Of a DNA stretch of 61,744 nt, positions 16,326-24,897 are shown one piece after another (within the stretch, counting starts at the first letter, position 1; the number at the start of each line of letters is the position of its first letter). Origin of the DNA: Adhaeribacter rhizoryzae (lineage in GTDB: Bacteria > Bacteroidota > Bacteroidia > Cytophagales > Hymenobacteraceae); the NCBI RefSeq assembly GCF_008629685.1, contig NZ_VWSF01000031.1:1-61744 (forward strand). Reading direction: 5' to 3'. The notes beneath the pieces are model-generated. The model did not search any database. It saw only the letters and a list, made by a program, of their open reading frames with translations, and was not told the DNA's origin. Made by a program: the position numbers and the translations under genes.

Positions 16326-16553
16326 ATGAAAATCTCGGATGAACCGGTGAGGAAGTTTCTGGAACTGCAAGAAAAGCTACCTGGCCTGTTAGCATCTTTT
16401 GGTATTAAACAAGTTTATGTTTACGAAGGAATAGGAATGCCGCGGGCTACTTGGGATTTCAAAAAGAAACACCAAACATTTACAATTGCAGAGATGCAGG
16501 ATATATGCGATTTAATAAATACCGGAAAAATTAAAACCAGAAAAGAAAAATAA
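16326..16553 (+). CDS. Small hypothetical protein
   Basis: A 75-residue protein, not recognised. It is predicted mostly helical with a basic end. WDFKKKHQTFTIAEMQDICDLIN (written in part) resembles the helix-turn-helix end of small XRE-like proteins, where a FT..E...I..L. pattern recurs, so DNA binding is possible. An intrinsic-terminator-like hairpin follows. Confidence 0.5.
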   Translation: MKISDEPVRKFLELQEKLPGLLASFGIKQVYVYEGIGMPRATWDFKKKHQTFTIAEMQDICDLINTGKIKTRKEK

Positions 16554-16571
16554 AAGTAAAGAAAAAGAAAC

Positions 16572-16595
16572 AACTAGCTGAATTAGCTGTTTTTT
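16572..16595 (+). terminator. Intrinsic terminator-like hairpin
   Basis: AAC-t-AGCT (16572-16579) pairs with AGCTGTT (16585-16591) around GAATT, followed by a run of T. It lies just after the 75-residue gene and before the next start at 16608. Confidence 0.5.
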
Positions 16596-16607
16596 AAAGC
16601 TGGCGTT

Positions 16608-16982
16608 ATGGTTAGCCTGTTATTGCAAAAACAACCGGAGTATATAAACTTTAAGGAATTACTGGAGCCTTTTATTAATCTTTTAGCTCCATTTCTAATT
16701 ATTGGTTTGCTAATATGGGGATTCCGGCGGTTATTCTTAAAAGCCAGTAATTTTCGTAAACCTATTATCATCCACCACCATCCAAATCCAGCATCTGCAT
16801 CAACTGTCCCATCCGAAGTTCAACCCTTAGGCGAGGTAGATTATTCTATAACACCGGCAGATCCACGATTCAAGAACTTACCCTGGGAACATAAAGAAGC
16901 TTTGTATATAAACAGAATCAGGCAATTAAAAGCTAAATGCCAGGCATTGCAGGAACGCTTGGATGCAGCCGCAATGAAATAA
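16608..16982 (+). CDS. Small membrane protein
   Basis: A 124-residue protein with one strong membrane helix (about residues 24-43, LLAPFLIIGLLIWGFRRLF) and a polar C-terminal part ending in a short coiled coil (INRIRQLKAKCQALQERLDA). No family recognised. It lies between the mobile module and the nuclease-rich region; base use resembles its AT-rich surroundings. Confidence 0.55.
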   Translation: MVSLLLQKQPEYINFKELLEPFINLLAPFLIIGLLIWGFRRLFLKASNFRKPIIIHHHPNPASASTVPSEVQPLGEVDYSITPADPRFKNLPWEHKEALYINRIRQLKAKCQALQERLDAAAMK

Positions 16983-17404
16983 AGCTTTTCAAATAGCTGT
17001 TTTCTGAATTGCAAAGAACGTCCTCTCCAAGTAACCATTAAATTTAATCTTTTCCCCACCTGCCCACTTAAATTCTCCATTAAATAAGCTAATTAGCTGC
17101 TATCAGTTTAAGTGAATATCCAGGCTAAACTGTTTGGTTATAATTCCCTCTAACTTTTATTTACAAATTAATAAGTTAACAAATTAACCTATTAATTTTT
17201 TAATTTGTTATTTTGTACACATATATACTTATTTATAAATCAACAAAGTGTTGGAGCTTAACAGTTATTATTTGCCAGCAATTGGTCAGCCTTACATTCT
17301 CTTTAGCTGAAGGAATAACCAAAGGATTTTTAAAGTAAGACTACCGGCATAAGAAATAATTTTTAACTTAGGTAAATAAAGGACTTGCTTTACGTACTTA
17401 ACTT
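16983..17404. other. AT-rich gap with an 11-bp inverted repeat
   Basis: No gene. TAACAAATTAA at 17177-17187 is a perfect inverted repeat of TTAATTTGTTA at 17200-17210 with a 12-base loop. It could be an operator for the downstream DUF3800 gene or a weak terminator. Confidence 0.4.
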
Positions 17405-18595
17405 ATGCAGCACCTTCACATCTTTGTCGATGAATTTGGTAATACCAGCCAGAACCGGGAACAAGCCGGCAGCTTTTCGCATTTAGTACTCTCGGCCGTT
17501 TTAATTGAAGAAGCCAAGCTAACGCAAGCCCGGCAACTGCGGGACAGCATCAGTCAACGCTATTTCCAAGGGCATCCCATTCAGTCCAGCCAAATTCCGG
17601 ATGACGAGTTGGGCTTTCAGATGCGGTTGGCTATTTTGCAGGAACTGCGGCAACTAAATTTCCTGGTTCTCAGCCTAGTCATCAATAAAAGCAAAGTAAC
17701 AGGAGAGGGACTGGCGTATAATGAGGTCTTTTACAAATACTTTAACCGCATCTTCTTAAAGCAATTTCCCCAGAACTTTACGGCCTTTTCCATCCATGCC
17801 GACCAGTTAGCCTGGCCCGAGTTCCGGCAAAGCTTGCAGCACTATATTAATACCAAAGTTATTCAACGGGATTTATTTACCCCGGATCGTACGTACCGGT
17901 TAGTAGACGACCAATTAGCAGAGCCCCTGGTTCAATTGGCAGATTTTATTGCCGGCTGTTTAGGTAAAATTTACTGCACCAGCCACAGCCACGATAAAGC
18001 CACTTTCTTATTCGACTTGCTCCACGACCGCAGCTTTGTAGACTTCTTCCCATTCGAGAAAACCGACTTTGCTGTATCCGTGCCGGAACGGGACCAGGAG
18101 AAGAACGAATGGATAACTAAAATAGCCGCCGCCTCGGCTCGCCAGGCACTCGCCGAGCACCACCGGTTTTCCGAGGAGGCACAAGCCGTACTGCAATATT
18201 TATACCTCATGTTTCGTACGGTGCCGGACAGGCTGGTAGAGAAATACGAAATCATTGACAAACAAAAAAAAGTATTCCCGACCTTTTCCGAGCAGCAACT
18301 CCGCGTATGCATTCAGCAGTTGCGGGATGCCGGCGTACTTATTGTCAGTATTCAGGGTAAATCCGGGTATAAAATTCCGGACAGAGTGGAAGACATTGTG
18401 GGTTTTTACAACCGGTACCTCAACAGCATTGTGCCCATGATTCACCGGCTGAATATTTGTAATCGCAAGCTACTCGTCAACAGCTTACAACAGGTAGACC
18501 TGCTGCAAGCTAATTCGAACTATTCTATCTTGTATGAGCTGATTAAAACGCTGGATAAAGAAAAGCAGCCGCATTCCCCTTTAGACCTCCTTTAA
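17405..18595 (+). CDS. DUF3800 protein (predicted RNase H-fold nuclease) with C-terminal extension
   Basis: A 396-residue protein. The first half is a DUF3800 domain: an N-terminal acidic motif (HIFVDEFGN, residues 4-12), an internal IHAD (about residue 136) and the C-terminal LVQLADFIAGCLG (about 176-188). Together these give the acidic residues expected for an RNase H-like active site. Residues from about 230 form a separate helical region with winged-helix-like character (LYLMFRTVPDRLVEKY ... FSEQQLRVCIQQLRDAGVL), possibly DNA binding. DUF3800 proteins often appear in defence regions, but their biochemistry is poorly known. It is followed after 200 bp by another nuclease gene on the same strand. 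Confidence 0.8.
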   Translation: MQHLHIFVDEFGNTSQNREQAGSFSHLVLSAVLIEEAKLTQARQLRDSISQRYFQGHPIQSSQIPDDELGFQMRLAILQELRQLNFLVLSLVINKSKVTGEGLAYNEVFYKYFNRIFLKQFPQNFTAFSIHADQLAWPEFRQSLQHYINTKVIQRDLFTPDRTYRLVDDQLAEPLVQLADFIAGCLGKIYCTSHSHDKATFLFDLLHDRSFVDFFPFEKTDFAVSVPERDQEKNEWITKIAAASARQALAEHHRFSEEAQAVLQYLYLMFRTVPDRLVEKYEIIDKQKKVFPTFSEQQLRVCIQQLRDAGVLIVSIQGKSGYKIPDRVEDIVGFYNRYLNSIVPMIHRLNICNRKLLVNSLQQVDLLQANSNYSILYELIKTLDKEKQPHSPLDLL

Positions 18596-18797
18596 TATCC
18601 TGGCTTAGGCACGCCCTTTTGTTCCTTATCCGTATTTGGATTTAATTTACGGTAGGAACAGAAAGTTACTAACCTCTTTCTCGCTCAGCGTAATAAAAGA
18701 AAAGCATATAGCATAGTACGGGCAAAGCTTTACTTATACAGCGCAACCGGTAATATTCTGTAAAGCTATAGCGGAGGTTACTAAGTTTTATTAATAC

Positions 18798-19832
18798 ATG
18801 AACCAAGAAGTAGAAAAGCCGGAAAGCGATATTCTTATCGCCATTAAACAGATTATAGCATCCGCCAGAGCCAAATCGTATCGGGCTATCAACCGTTTTT
18901 TACTCGAAAGCTACTGGCAAATCGGAAAGCTTATTGTGGAAGATGAGCAACAGGGCGCTTCCCGGGCAGCTTATGGCGAAAAAGTATTAAAGAACCTGGC
19001 TCAGGCGCTCACCCAGGAGTTCGGAAAGGGATTCGATGTCCGAAACCTGAATAACATGCGGGCGTTTTACCTGGCTTTCCCAATTTGGAACGCAGTGCGT
19101 ACCGAATTGAGCTGGACGCATTACCGGCTCCTTTCCCGGTTAGAAACCGCAGAAAAACGCCTCTACTATATCGGGCAATCGGTTGAAAACGGCTGGAACA
19201 GCCGGGAACTGGAACGCAATATCCACACCTTGTACTTTGAGCGGAGCCTGACCGAAAAGTCAGGGCAGAAGGAAAAAGAGCCAACCGCAGAGGAGATAGG
19301 ACAAATAGGAAAATCGCTCATCAAAGACCCTTATATTTTTGAGTTTTTAGGGGTACCAGCCGGGGAGAAATCAACCGAAAAAGATGTAGAAACCGCTCTT
19401 ATCAATCACCTGCAACAATTCTTACTCGAACTCGGCAAGGGATTCGCTTTCGTAGCCCGGCAGCAACATATTGTTACCGATACTTCCGATTTTTACATCG
19501 ACCTGGTATTCTATAATTATCATCTTAAATGCTTTGTGCTGCTTGACCTAAAAGCGGGCAAGCTGACGCACCAGGACATCGGGCAGATGGATATGTACGT
19601 GCGGATGTACGAAGATTTGAAAAAAGCACCCGACGACAATCCCACTATCGGCATTATTCTCTGTGCCGAAAAAGATGAAGCCGTCGTAAAATATTCGGTT
19701 TTGTCTGAAAATGAAAAATTATTTGCTTCCAAATACCTGGTTTATCTACCCAAAGAAGAAGAGTTGAAGCAACTCATTGAGCAGGACCGGCAACTGTTTG
19801 AAATGAATCGCGCTTCCCTTCCTAAAAAGTAG
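18798..19832 (+). CDS. PDDEXK nuclease family protein (DUF1016, YhcG-like)
   Basis: A 344-residue protein of the YhcG family. The N-terminal DUF1016 domain is seen in SYWQIGKLIVEDEQQG and in WTHYRLLSRLETAEKR. The C-terminal PDDEXK nuclease domain contains DFYIDLVFYNYHLKCFVLLDLKAG (written in part), where IDLVFY supplies the Asp and LLDLK the D-x-K catalytic pair, followed by the conserved Gln in GQMDMYVRMY. Members are widespread in mobile and defence regions and may act on DNA. Full length and intact. Confidence 0.9.
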   Translation: MNQEVEKPESDILIAIKQIIASARAKSYRAINRFLLESYWQIGKLIVEDEQQGASRAAYGEKVLKNLAQALTQEFGKGFDVRNLNNMRAFYLAFPIWNAVRTELSWTHYRLLSRLETAEKRLYYIGQSVENGWNSRELERNIHTLYFERSLTEKSGQKEKEPTAEEIGQIGKSLIKDPYIFEFLGVPAGEKSTEKDVETALINHLQQFLLELGKGFAFVARQQHIVTDTSDFYIDLVFYNYHLKCFVLLDLKAGKLTHQDIGQMDMYVRMYEDLKKAPDDNPTIGIILCAEKDEAVVKYSVLSENEKLFASKYLVYLPKEEELKQLIEQDRQLFEMNRASLPKK

Positions 19833-20023
19833 AGAAAATTATATAACTACATTTTAGAATCAACGCCAGCTTATATAAATATTGCTTCTTCGGTTTACCA
19901 ATTTAGATTGCTGAGAATAAATTGTATATTCGTTTTGCGGATTCCAAATTCCAGCGGCGAACTGAATAAAGTAACCAAAAGTAATAAAGTTAAAGTGGCG
20001 TGCTTACCAGGCCGGCTAAAATT

Positions 20024-20371
20024 ATGATAGAGGTATTGCACCGGATAAACTATGACCCCAATATTGTTTTTGAGAACGGGCTTGAAGTTAAACATTCTGA
20101 CTATGAAAAAGTAGCCGAAATTGATTCTGATGCCCTGGCGGATGCCTGGGCCTTAACCCAGAACAATGACCGGGACTGGATAAATAACCGGCATGTAAAA
20201 TACTTTGGCAAAGCCACAGATTGCCGCTCCACCAGCATTGGGGATGTTTTCTCCATGAATGGCTGCTTAGAAATGGTGATGCCGCTAGGTTATGTTTCTT
20301 TCCATTGGGGTGATAACATATTCTTCTACGCCAGTATTAAAAACAATGCCAGCTCCAAAATAGATGATTAA
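20024..20371 (+). CDS. Small hypothetical protein, first of an overlapping pair
   Basis: I choose the ATG at 20024 (MIEVLHRINYDPN) over an ATG at 20000. The 115-residue product has no signal or recognised family. The sequence has many Asp, Asn and Trp residues and may be a small alpha/beta domain. Its last codons overlap the start of the next gene (ATG at 20364), which suggests the pair is co-translated. Confidence 0.55.
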   Translation: MIEVLHRINYDPNIVFENGLEVKHSDYEKVAEIDSDALADAWALTQNNDRDWINNRHVKYFGKATDCRSTSIGDVFSMNGCLEMVMPLGYVSFHWGDNIFFYASIKNNASSKIDD

Positions 20372-20640
20372 AGTAAAACATCCGGACGAAAGCTGCAATC
20401 AGATGCAGGAAGCGTTTTTGGCCAAGTGCCCGATAGATGAACGCCGTTTCCACGAGTTATTATTTACTCATGGCAATATTTCTTATCGCTACCATCAGGA
20501 AGCTAGAAACTTTGAACCAACGGAAAAGGATTATGAAGAATGGCTGGGAGGATTACCTGAAAACATTCGCCAGGATATGCAGCGGAAAGGTTTTGCCGCT
20601 TGTAAGGGCATTTTATCTTTCACCCGGTATGTGAACGAGC
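20364..20640 (+). pseudogene. Small hypothetical gene truncated by an IS fragment
   Basis: The protein reads normally for about 92 residues (from MIKVKHPDESCN to SFTRYVNE) and then runs into the inverted end of an IS4-type element at 20639. The frame continues antisense to the transposase to 20762, which is junk. The genuine C-terminus is missing. The EWLGGLPENIRQDMQRKGF segment recalls small Bacteroidetes proteins of unknown function found near mobile elements. It may have belonged to the same transcript as the decapitated cas4 beyond the insertion. Confidence 0.6.
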
Positions 20641-20931
20641 TACGATTAGGACACAAATTTTTGGGCCAGGGTCCATCCGTGCAAGATATGCTGGAAGTAA
20701 TTCCAACCGCGCAAAAGGGTAATCACCCCCGCCTGCTTTTCGTGGGGTTTCCACCCGCCTAATCTGGCTATTATCCAGTAGCACCATTGTAAAGAGTCTT
20801 GGGGGTAAGGATTCCGCTGCTTGGCTGTTTTTCCTTCATAACGTTTTTGTAAAGCCTGCAGACAAGCGACTTCTTGCCGGGTAAAGCTTTCTGCCAGCGG
20901 CACGGCTTCTTTCTGTTTAGAAGCCAGGTGC
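20639..20931 (-). mobile_element. 3' fragment of the IS4-type element
   Basis: A 293-bp segment that repeats 358-650 in inverted orientation with very few differences. It holds the last 93 or so codons of the transposase and the apparent right end (GCTAC at 20639). Its other side ends abruptly inside the transposase and joins the middle of cas4 with no element end, the usual trace of a deletion starting within an inserted element. Confidence 0.85.
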
Positions 20932-21419
20932 TCGAAGCCAAGAACTACAAAGTAGTACGTGGCCGGGAAGTACATGACGAGAAGCTGGAGCGCAACAAAG
21001 ATTACCTGCGCCGGAAAATTGGCGTTCAGCAAAAATACCTTGACCAATACCTCACCAATGACCTGATTCGGGGTAAGATTGATGAAGTGCTGCTGCTTCA
21101 GGATGGGTCTATGGCACCGCTCGATTATAAGTTTGCCCAATATAACGAGAAGATTTACGAGACTTACCGGACCCAACTGTATTGTTATGCCTGGCTAATT
21201 GAGCAGAACTTTGGAAAACCAGTTAACAAAGGTTTCCTGGTTTATACACGCAGCCAAAATAAGCTAGTAGAGGTTCCAATATTGGAAAGCGATAAACGCG
21301 AAGTAGAAACCTGTGCCAAACAGATTTACGAAATCATAGATAAAAATTATTTTCCGAAGGCTACCAAATACCGTAAAAGATGTTTAGATTGTACTTACCG
21401 GAATATTTGTGTACAATAA
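20931..21419 (+). pseudogene. cas4: cas4 remnant lacking its N-terminus
   Basis: From LEAKNYKVVRGREVH at 20931 to ICVQ the frame reads as Cas4, the RecB-type nuclease that trims and orients new spacers. Visible motifs are REVH (metal-binding His), RGKIDEVL (Asp of motif II), PLDYKFA (D-x-K of motif III), QLYCY (Q-x3-Y) and the C-terminal iron-sulfur cysteines in RCLDCTYRNIC. The N-terminal part with the first cluster cysteine is gone; an IS4 fragment replaces it. Any start codon in the chimeric frame (for example 20874) comes from antisense IS sequence. The 5' truncation makes activity unlikely. It lies about 200 bp from the leader end of the CRISPR array, and no cas1, cas2 or effector gene is present. 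Confidence 0.8.
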
Positions 21420-21615
21420 CAGCTTTCCGGCTAGTAATTTATTTTTCTTGTACCAGAATTATAGTATAAGTTTTTGTATGCTAATTACTTATGCTTACGG
21501 AAAATGCAAATTTTAATATGAAAAACAGCTCTTTGACATGTTGTATAAATGTAAATTGTGACTTACTGTATAGCAGGTTAGTTATTGACAGTCAAATACT
21601 TGTATGTATATACGG
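21420..21615 (+). promoter_or_regulatory. CRISPR leader
   Basis: This 196-bp AT-rich stretch precedes the first, perfect repeat; the degenerate repeats are at the far end, so the leader is on this side and transcription should run to the right. A TTTG at 21532 followed 16 bases later by TAAATTGT loosely resembles the Bacteroidetes -33/-7 promoter. A small palindrome TTGACAGTCAA lies near 21587 close to the first repeat. Neither is proven. Confidence 0.5.
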
Positions 21616-23198
21616 CCTCTAATGGCAATTCCAGCACAATAAGGATTGAAACTATCTGGGATGTGAGGCAATAACAACTACCTCCAACCCTCTAATGGCA
21701 ATTCCAGCACAATAAGGATTGAAACATAATTTTCTCGCTTGCATCGCTGGCCGGTTTTTCCCCTCTAATGGCAATTCCAGCACAATAAGGATTGAAACAA
21801 GCAGTACAACGAGTATTTTTACCTGGAACGGGTAAGCCTCTAATGGCAATTCCAGCACAATAAGGATTGAAACTAAAAACCACGGAATATATTACAGCAT
21901 TCCAATAGAAAACCTCTAATGGCAATTCCAGCACAATAAGGATTGAAACATGCAAAGTGAGGTTGAAATAGAAGGGCCAGACTTAGCCTCTAATGGCAAT
22001 TCCAGCACAATAAGGATTGAAACTTAATTAACCTGTTACCGCCGCCGTTAGCCAGTATCCCTCTAATGGCAATTCCAGCACAATAAGGATTGAAACTGGA
22101 TGGGTACTTACCGGTAAGCAGAAAAATATTTCCTCTAATGGCAATTCCAGCACAATAAGGATTGAAACTTAGTTCAGCAGTAGATTGCTCAACCTGTACC
22201 TTTACCTCTAATGGCAATTCCAGCACAATAAGGATTGAAACATTAGTTCCTTTTGCGGTTCTGTAGAGGGGTTAGTTCCTCTAATGGCAATTCCAGCACA
22301 ATAAGGATTGAAACATGAGTTGTACTTAGCAGAACCTAGCGAAGATGGCAGCCTCTAATGGCAATTCCAGCACAATAAGGATTGAAACTTATAATTTCCG
22401 TTATTTGGGCTAAAATACGGGTTGGTCCTCTAATGGCAATTCCAGCACAATAAGGATTGAAACGGGAATCAAAATAATTGCCCACGTTGCGGCGGTTATC
22501 CTCTAATGGCAATTCCAGCACAATAAGGATTGAAACATTTAAACTACCAACGTTTTGCTGTTCCACCGTTATCCTCTAATGGCAATTCCAGCACAATAAG
22601 GATTGAAACTTAGTTATCATTACTGGTCTAATGAAAAAAATTCAACCTCTAATGGCAATTCCAGCACAATAAGGATTGAAACAATATTCATAGGCAGCAT
22701 TATCTGAATTTAGATTCGGACCTCTAATGGCAATTCCAGCACAATAAGGATTGAAACAAGACGAATACGGGCGCAATGGTTCGGTACGAATTACCTCTAA
22801 TGGCAATTCCAGCACAATAAGGATTGAAACAAGCACAAAATATCACCTTCGAATATCTTATTACCTTCCTCTAATGGCAATTCCAGCACAATAAGGATTG
22901 AAACTTCAGCAACTAATGATAATCGCTGTATACCCGTATTACCTCTAATGGCAATTCCAGCACAATAAGGATTGAAACTTCAGCAACTAATGATAATCGC
23001 TGTATACCCGTATTACCTCTAATGGCAATTCCAGCACAATAAGGATTGAAACCCTAAAATGGTATGTTTTGGAAACAGCCCCATATTACCTCAGATGGTA
23101 ATTCCAGCATAATAAGGATTGAAATTTGAAATGGGCTTTTTCGAGCATGGTGCCCGAATCACCTCTTATTGTAATTCCAGAGTAACAAGGATTGAAAC
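21616..23198 (+). CRISPR. CRISPR array, 22 repeats of 37 bp and 21 spacers
   Basis: The repeat begins CCTCTAATGGCAATTCC and ends ATAAGGATTGAAAC. Repeats start at 21616, 21689, 21762, 21837, 21913, 21987, 22060, 22132, 22205, 22278, 22352, 22427, 22500, 22573, 22646, 22721, 22794, 22868, 22942, 23016, 23089 and 23162. The first 20 appear identical; the last two carry several substitutions, so this is the old, trailer end. Spacers are 35-39 nt. Spacers 18 (22905-22941) and 19 (22979-23015) are identical. The ATTGAAAC end is the 5' handle typical of Cas6-processed type I-B, I-D or type III systems. No spacer matches other parts of this window by eye. Confidence 0.97.
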
Positions 23199-23300
23199 TA
23201 TAGCTTGCATATACAAACTTTTTATGCCAGATTTGCGTTGTAAATATAAAGAACAATATTCTTTAATCGTATTTGGATTGGGGTGTCCCCGGTCGGCAAG

Positions 23301-23331
23301 GAGCTAAGGTAACACTTGGCTCTTTGTTTTT
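23301..23331 (+). terminator. Intrinsic terminator after the CRISPR array
   Basis: GAGCTAAG (23301-23308) pairs with CTTGGCTC (23315-23322), one T-G pair, around GTAACA, followed by TTTGTTTTT. It lies about 100 bp beyond the last repeat and would end the array transcript before it runs antisense into the DUF3800 gene. Confidence 0.65.
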
Positions 23332-24064
23332 ATGGGTGTTTCTTTAATCCATACATCTTATTCCCCTTACTGTATATTTTAGATTTTAAAATTTCGAAAG
23401 CTGGGTTATGCTTGACTGGATCTAGTATAAACCTAGCTATAGGATAGGCTACTAAATCAGCTAGTTGTAAACCATTAATATTATCTTTCTTATAGTTAAA
23501 GGAAATATGTGTGTTGTACTTGGCAAAACGATTCTTGCTCACATAGAAGGTGCCTCTACTCATTAATTTCTGAAAATGTTCCTCTAGTTTTTTATCTTCC
23601 TTATTGCCCCTTCTTTCTAAAATAATCTGTAGTTCACTAGCTCGCTCCTGGTTCTTTTCAATAACATAAATGGCTCGTTCCATCAAAAAAGAAAGTGATA
23701 TCTCATATACATCATCAGATAAGTAGCCGTACTTTTTAGTATAAGCAATTTTATCAATAGAAGAAGTCAAAATGATAAAAGCGTGCTTTTCTACTATTTC
23801 ATTAAAGTCAAGGTAGAAGCTTTCTTTAACCTGCTGATTAAAAAGAATCTTAAAAGGACCTTCACACTTACGGATATCCCGGGAATGAAGGATAGTATTG
23901 GTATCCTCCCAATATTTTAGTTTCAGTTCATTTAGTGCTAGACGAAAAGCTTCATAGCTCTCCTGAGTAAAAATAATGCCGCATAGGGTAAAAATGGGAA
24001 ATGCGGGATCAACTTTTGACAAACCATGGTCTCCACTTTCATCAATAAATAGAAAATATTTCAC
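23330..24064 (-). CDS. DUF3800 protein (predicted RNase H-fold nuclease)
   Basis: A 244-residue DUF3800 protein of typical length. The N-terminal FLFIDESGDHG carries the signature Asp-Glu. An internal IILERRGNKEDKKLEEHF resembles the second acidic block, and INGLQLADLVAYPIARF the third with its LAD. It is predicted to be a nuclease with an RNase H-like fold; substrate unknown. It converges on the CRISPR array from the other side, with its stop codon next to the array's terminator. It shares only motif-level similarity with the other DUF3800 protein at 17.4 kb. Confidence 0.85.
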   Translation of the reverse strand: MKYFLFIDESGDHGLSKVDPAFPIFTLCGIIFTQESYEAFRLALNELKLKYWEDTNTILHSRDIRKCEGPFKILFNQQVKESFYLDFNEIVEKHAFIILTSSIDKIAYTKKYGYLSDDVYEISLSFLMERAIYVIEKNQERASELQIILERRGNKEDKKLEEHFQKLMSRGTFYVSKNRFAKYNTHISFNYKKDNINGLQLADLVAYPIARFILDPVKHNPAFEILKSKIYSKGNKMYGLKKHP

Positions 24065-24155
24065 TAGCTCGTATTTTTATTCACAAAGATCATAAAGTTC
24101 TGGCAGGTTAATTATTTAATAGCATTTTTTAACTTAAAAGATCATTAGTAAATTT

Positions 24156-24172
24156 CGTTTAAACGACCGTTT
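24156..24172. promoter_or_regulatory. Palindromic site upstream of the serine recombinase
   Basis: CGTTTAAACG (24156-24165) is a perfect palindrome overlapping AAACGACCGTTT (24161-24172), which is nearly palindromic. Tandem palindromes about 120 bp before a resolvase gene suit recombinase binding or autoregulation. Confidence 0.35.
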
Positions 24173-24288
24173 ATTTTTCAGTTTACCTCCTAAACCAAAT
24201 CCTGCTAAAAACCGTCAGTTTCTCCTTCATTAAACTGTTTTGCTTAATCTAATTTCATTATATTTACTTTTTAACCTTAAAATGAAAA

Positions 24289-24891
24289 ATGAAGATAGGC
24301 TATGCCCGGGTCAGCACCCAGGACCAAAAACTGGAACTCCAAATTGATGCCTTGGAGCAAGATGGGTGTGAGCGAATCTACCAGGAGAAGAAATCCGGGA
24401 AAAACAAGGAGCGCCCCGAGCTAGAGCAAATGTTAGCGCAATTGCGGCCGGGAGATATAGTTGTTGTCTGGAAATTGGATAGGTTAGGCCGCTCTCTCAA
24501 AGACCTGGTAAGTTTAATGGATGAGTTTAGAAGCAAAGGGGTAGAGTTTATAAGCTTGAAGGACGGCATCAATACCACAACCATTACCGGGCGCTTTACC
24601 TTCAACATATTTGCCTCCCTATCGGAGTTCATCCGGGAGCTGATAGTGGAAAACACCATGGCGGGTATCACCGCGGCCCGGGCCAGAGGTAAGAAAGGAG
24701 GACGACCAGCGGGGTTATCGCCGGCCGCCATTGAAAAAGCCAAGAAGGCGGCCCGGCTACACGGGGCAGGTTTATCTGCTAGTGAGATTATGAATAGCTT
24801 AAACATCAAGAGCTCGGCTACTCTATATAAGTATTTAAAATATGCCGGCGCTCAGGTAGCAGGGTGGCGACAAGCACCTACTACCAAATAA
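24289..24891 (+). CDS. Serine recombinase (resolvase/invertase family)
   Basis: A 200-residue small serine recombinase. The catalytic Ser is in YARVSTQDQ (Ser9), the conserved Arg pair in VWKLDRLGRS, and the core ends with LSEFIRELIVENTMAGITAARARG, the long E-helix. The C-terminal 55 residues form the helix-turn-helix (AGLSASEIMNSLNIKSSATLYKYL, in part). Such enzymes resolve cointegrates or invert segments. It has no associated transposase here, and two cassette-like genes follow on the opposite strand. Confidence 0.93.
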   Translation: MKIGYARVSTQDQKLELQIDALEQDGCERIYQEKKSGKNKERPELEQMLAQLRPGDIVVVWKLDRLGRSLKDLVSLMDEFRSKGVEFISLKDGINTTTITGRFTFNIFASLSEFIRELIVENTMAGITAARARGKKGGRPAGLSPAAIEKAKKAARLHGAGLSASEIMNSLNIKSSATLYKYLKYAGAQVAGWRQAPTTK

Positions 24892-24897
24892 AACTTA

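Noticed and set aside
20874-20930. Native start for cas4 at 20874
   Set aside because: These codons are antisense IS4 transposase sequence; the cas4 match begins only at 20931.
21652-22836. Minus-strand reading frames with a repeated FNPYCAGIAIRG peptide
   Set aside because: They are translations of the CRISPR repeat on the opposite strand; the repeated peptide comes only from the repeat sequence.
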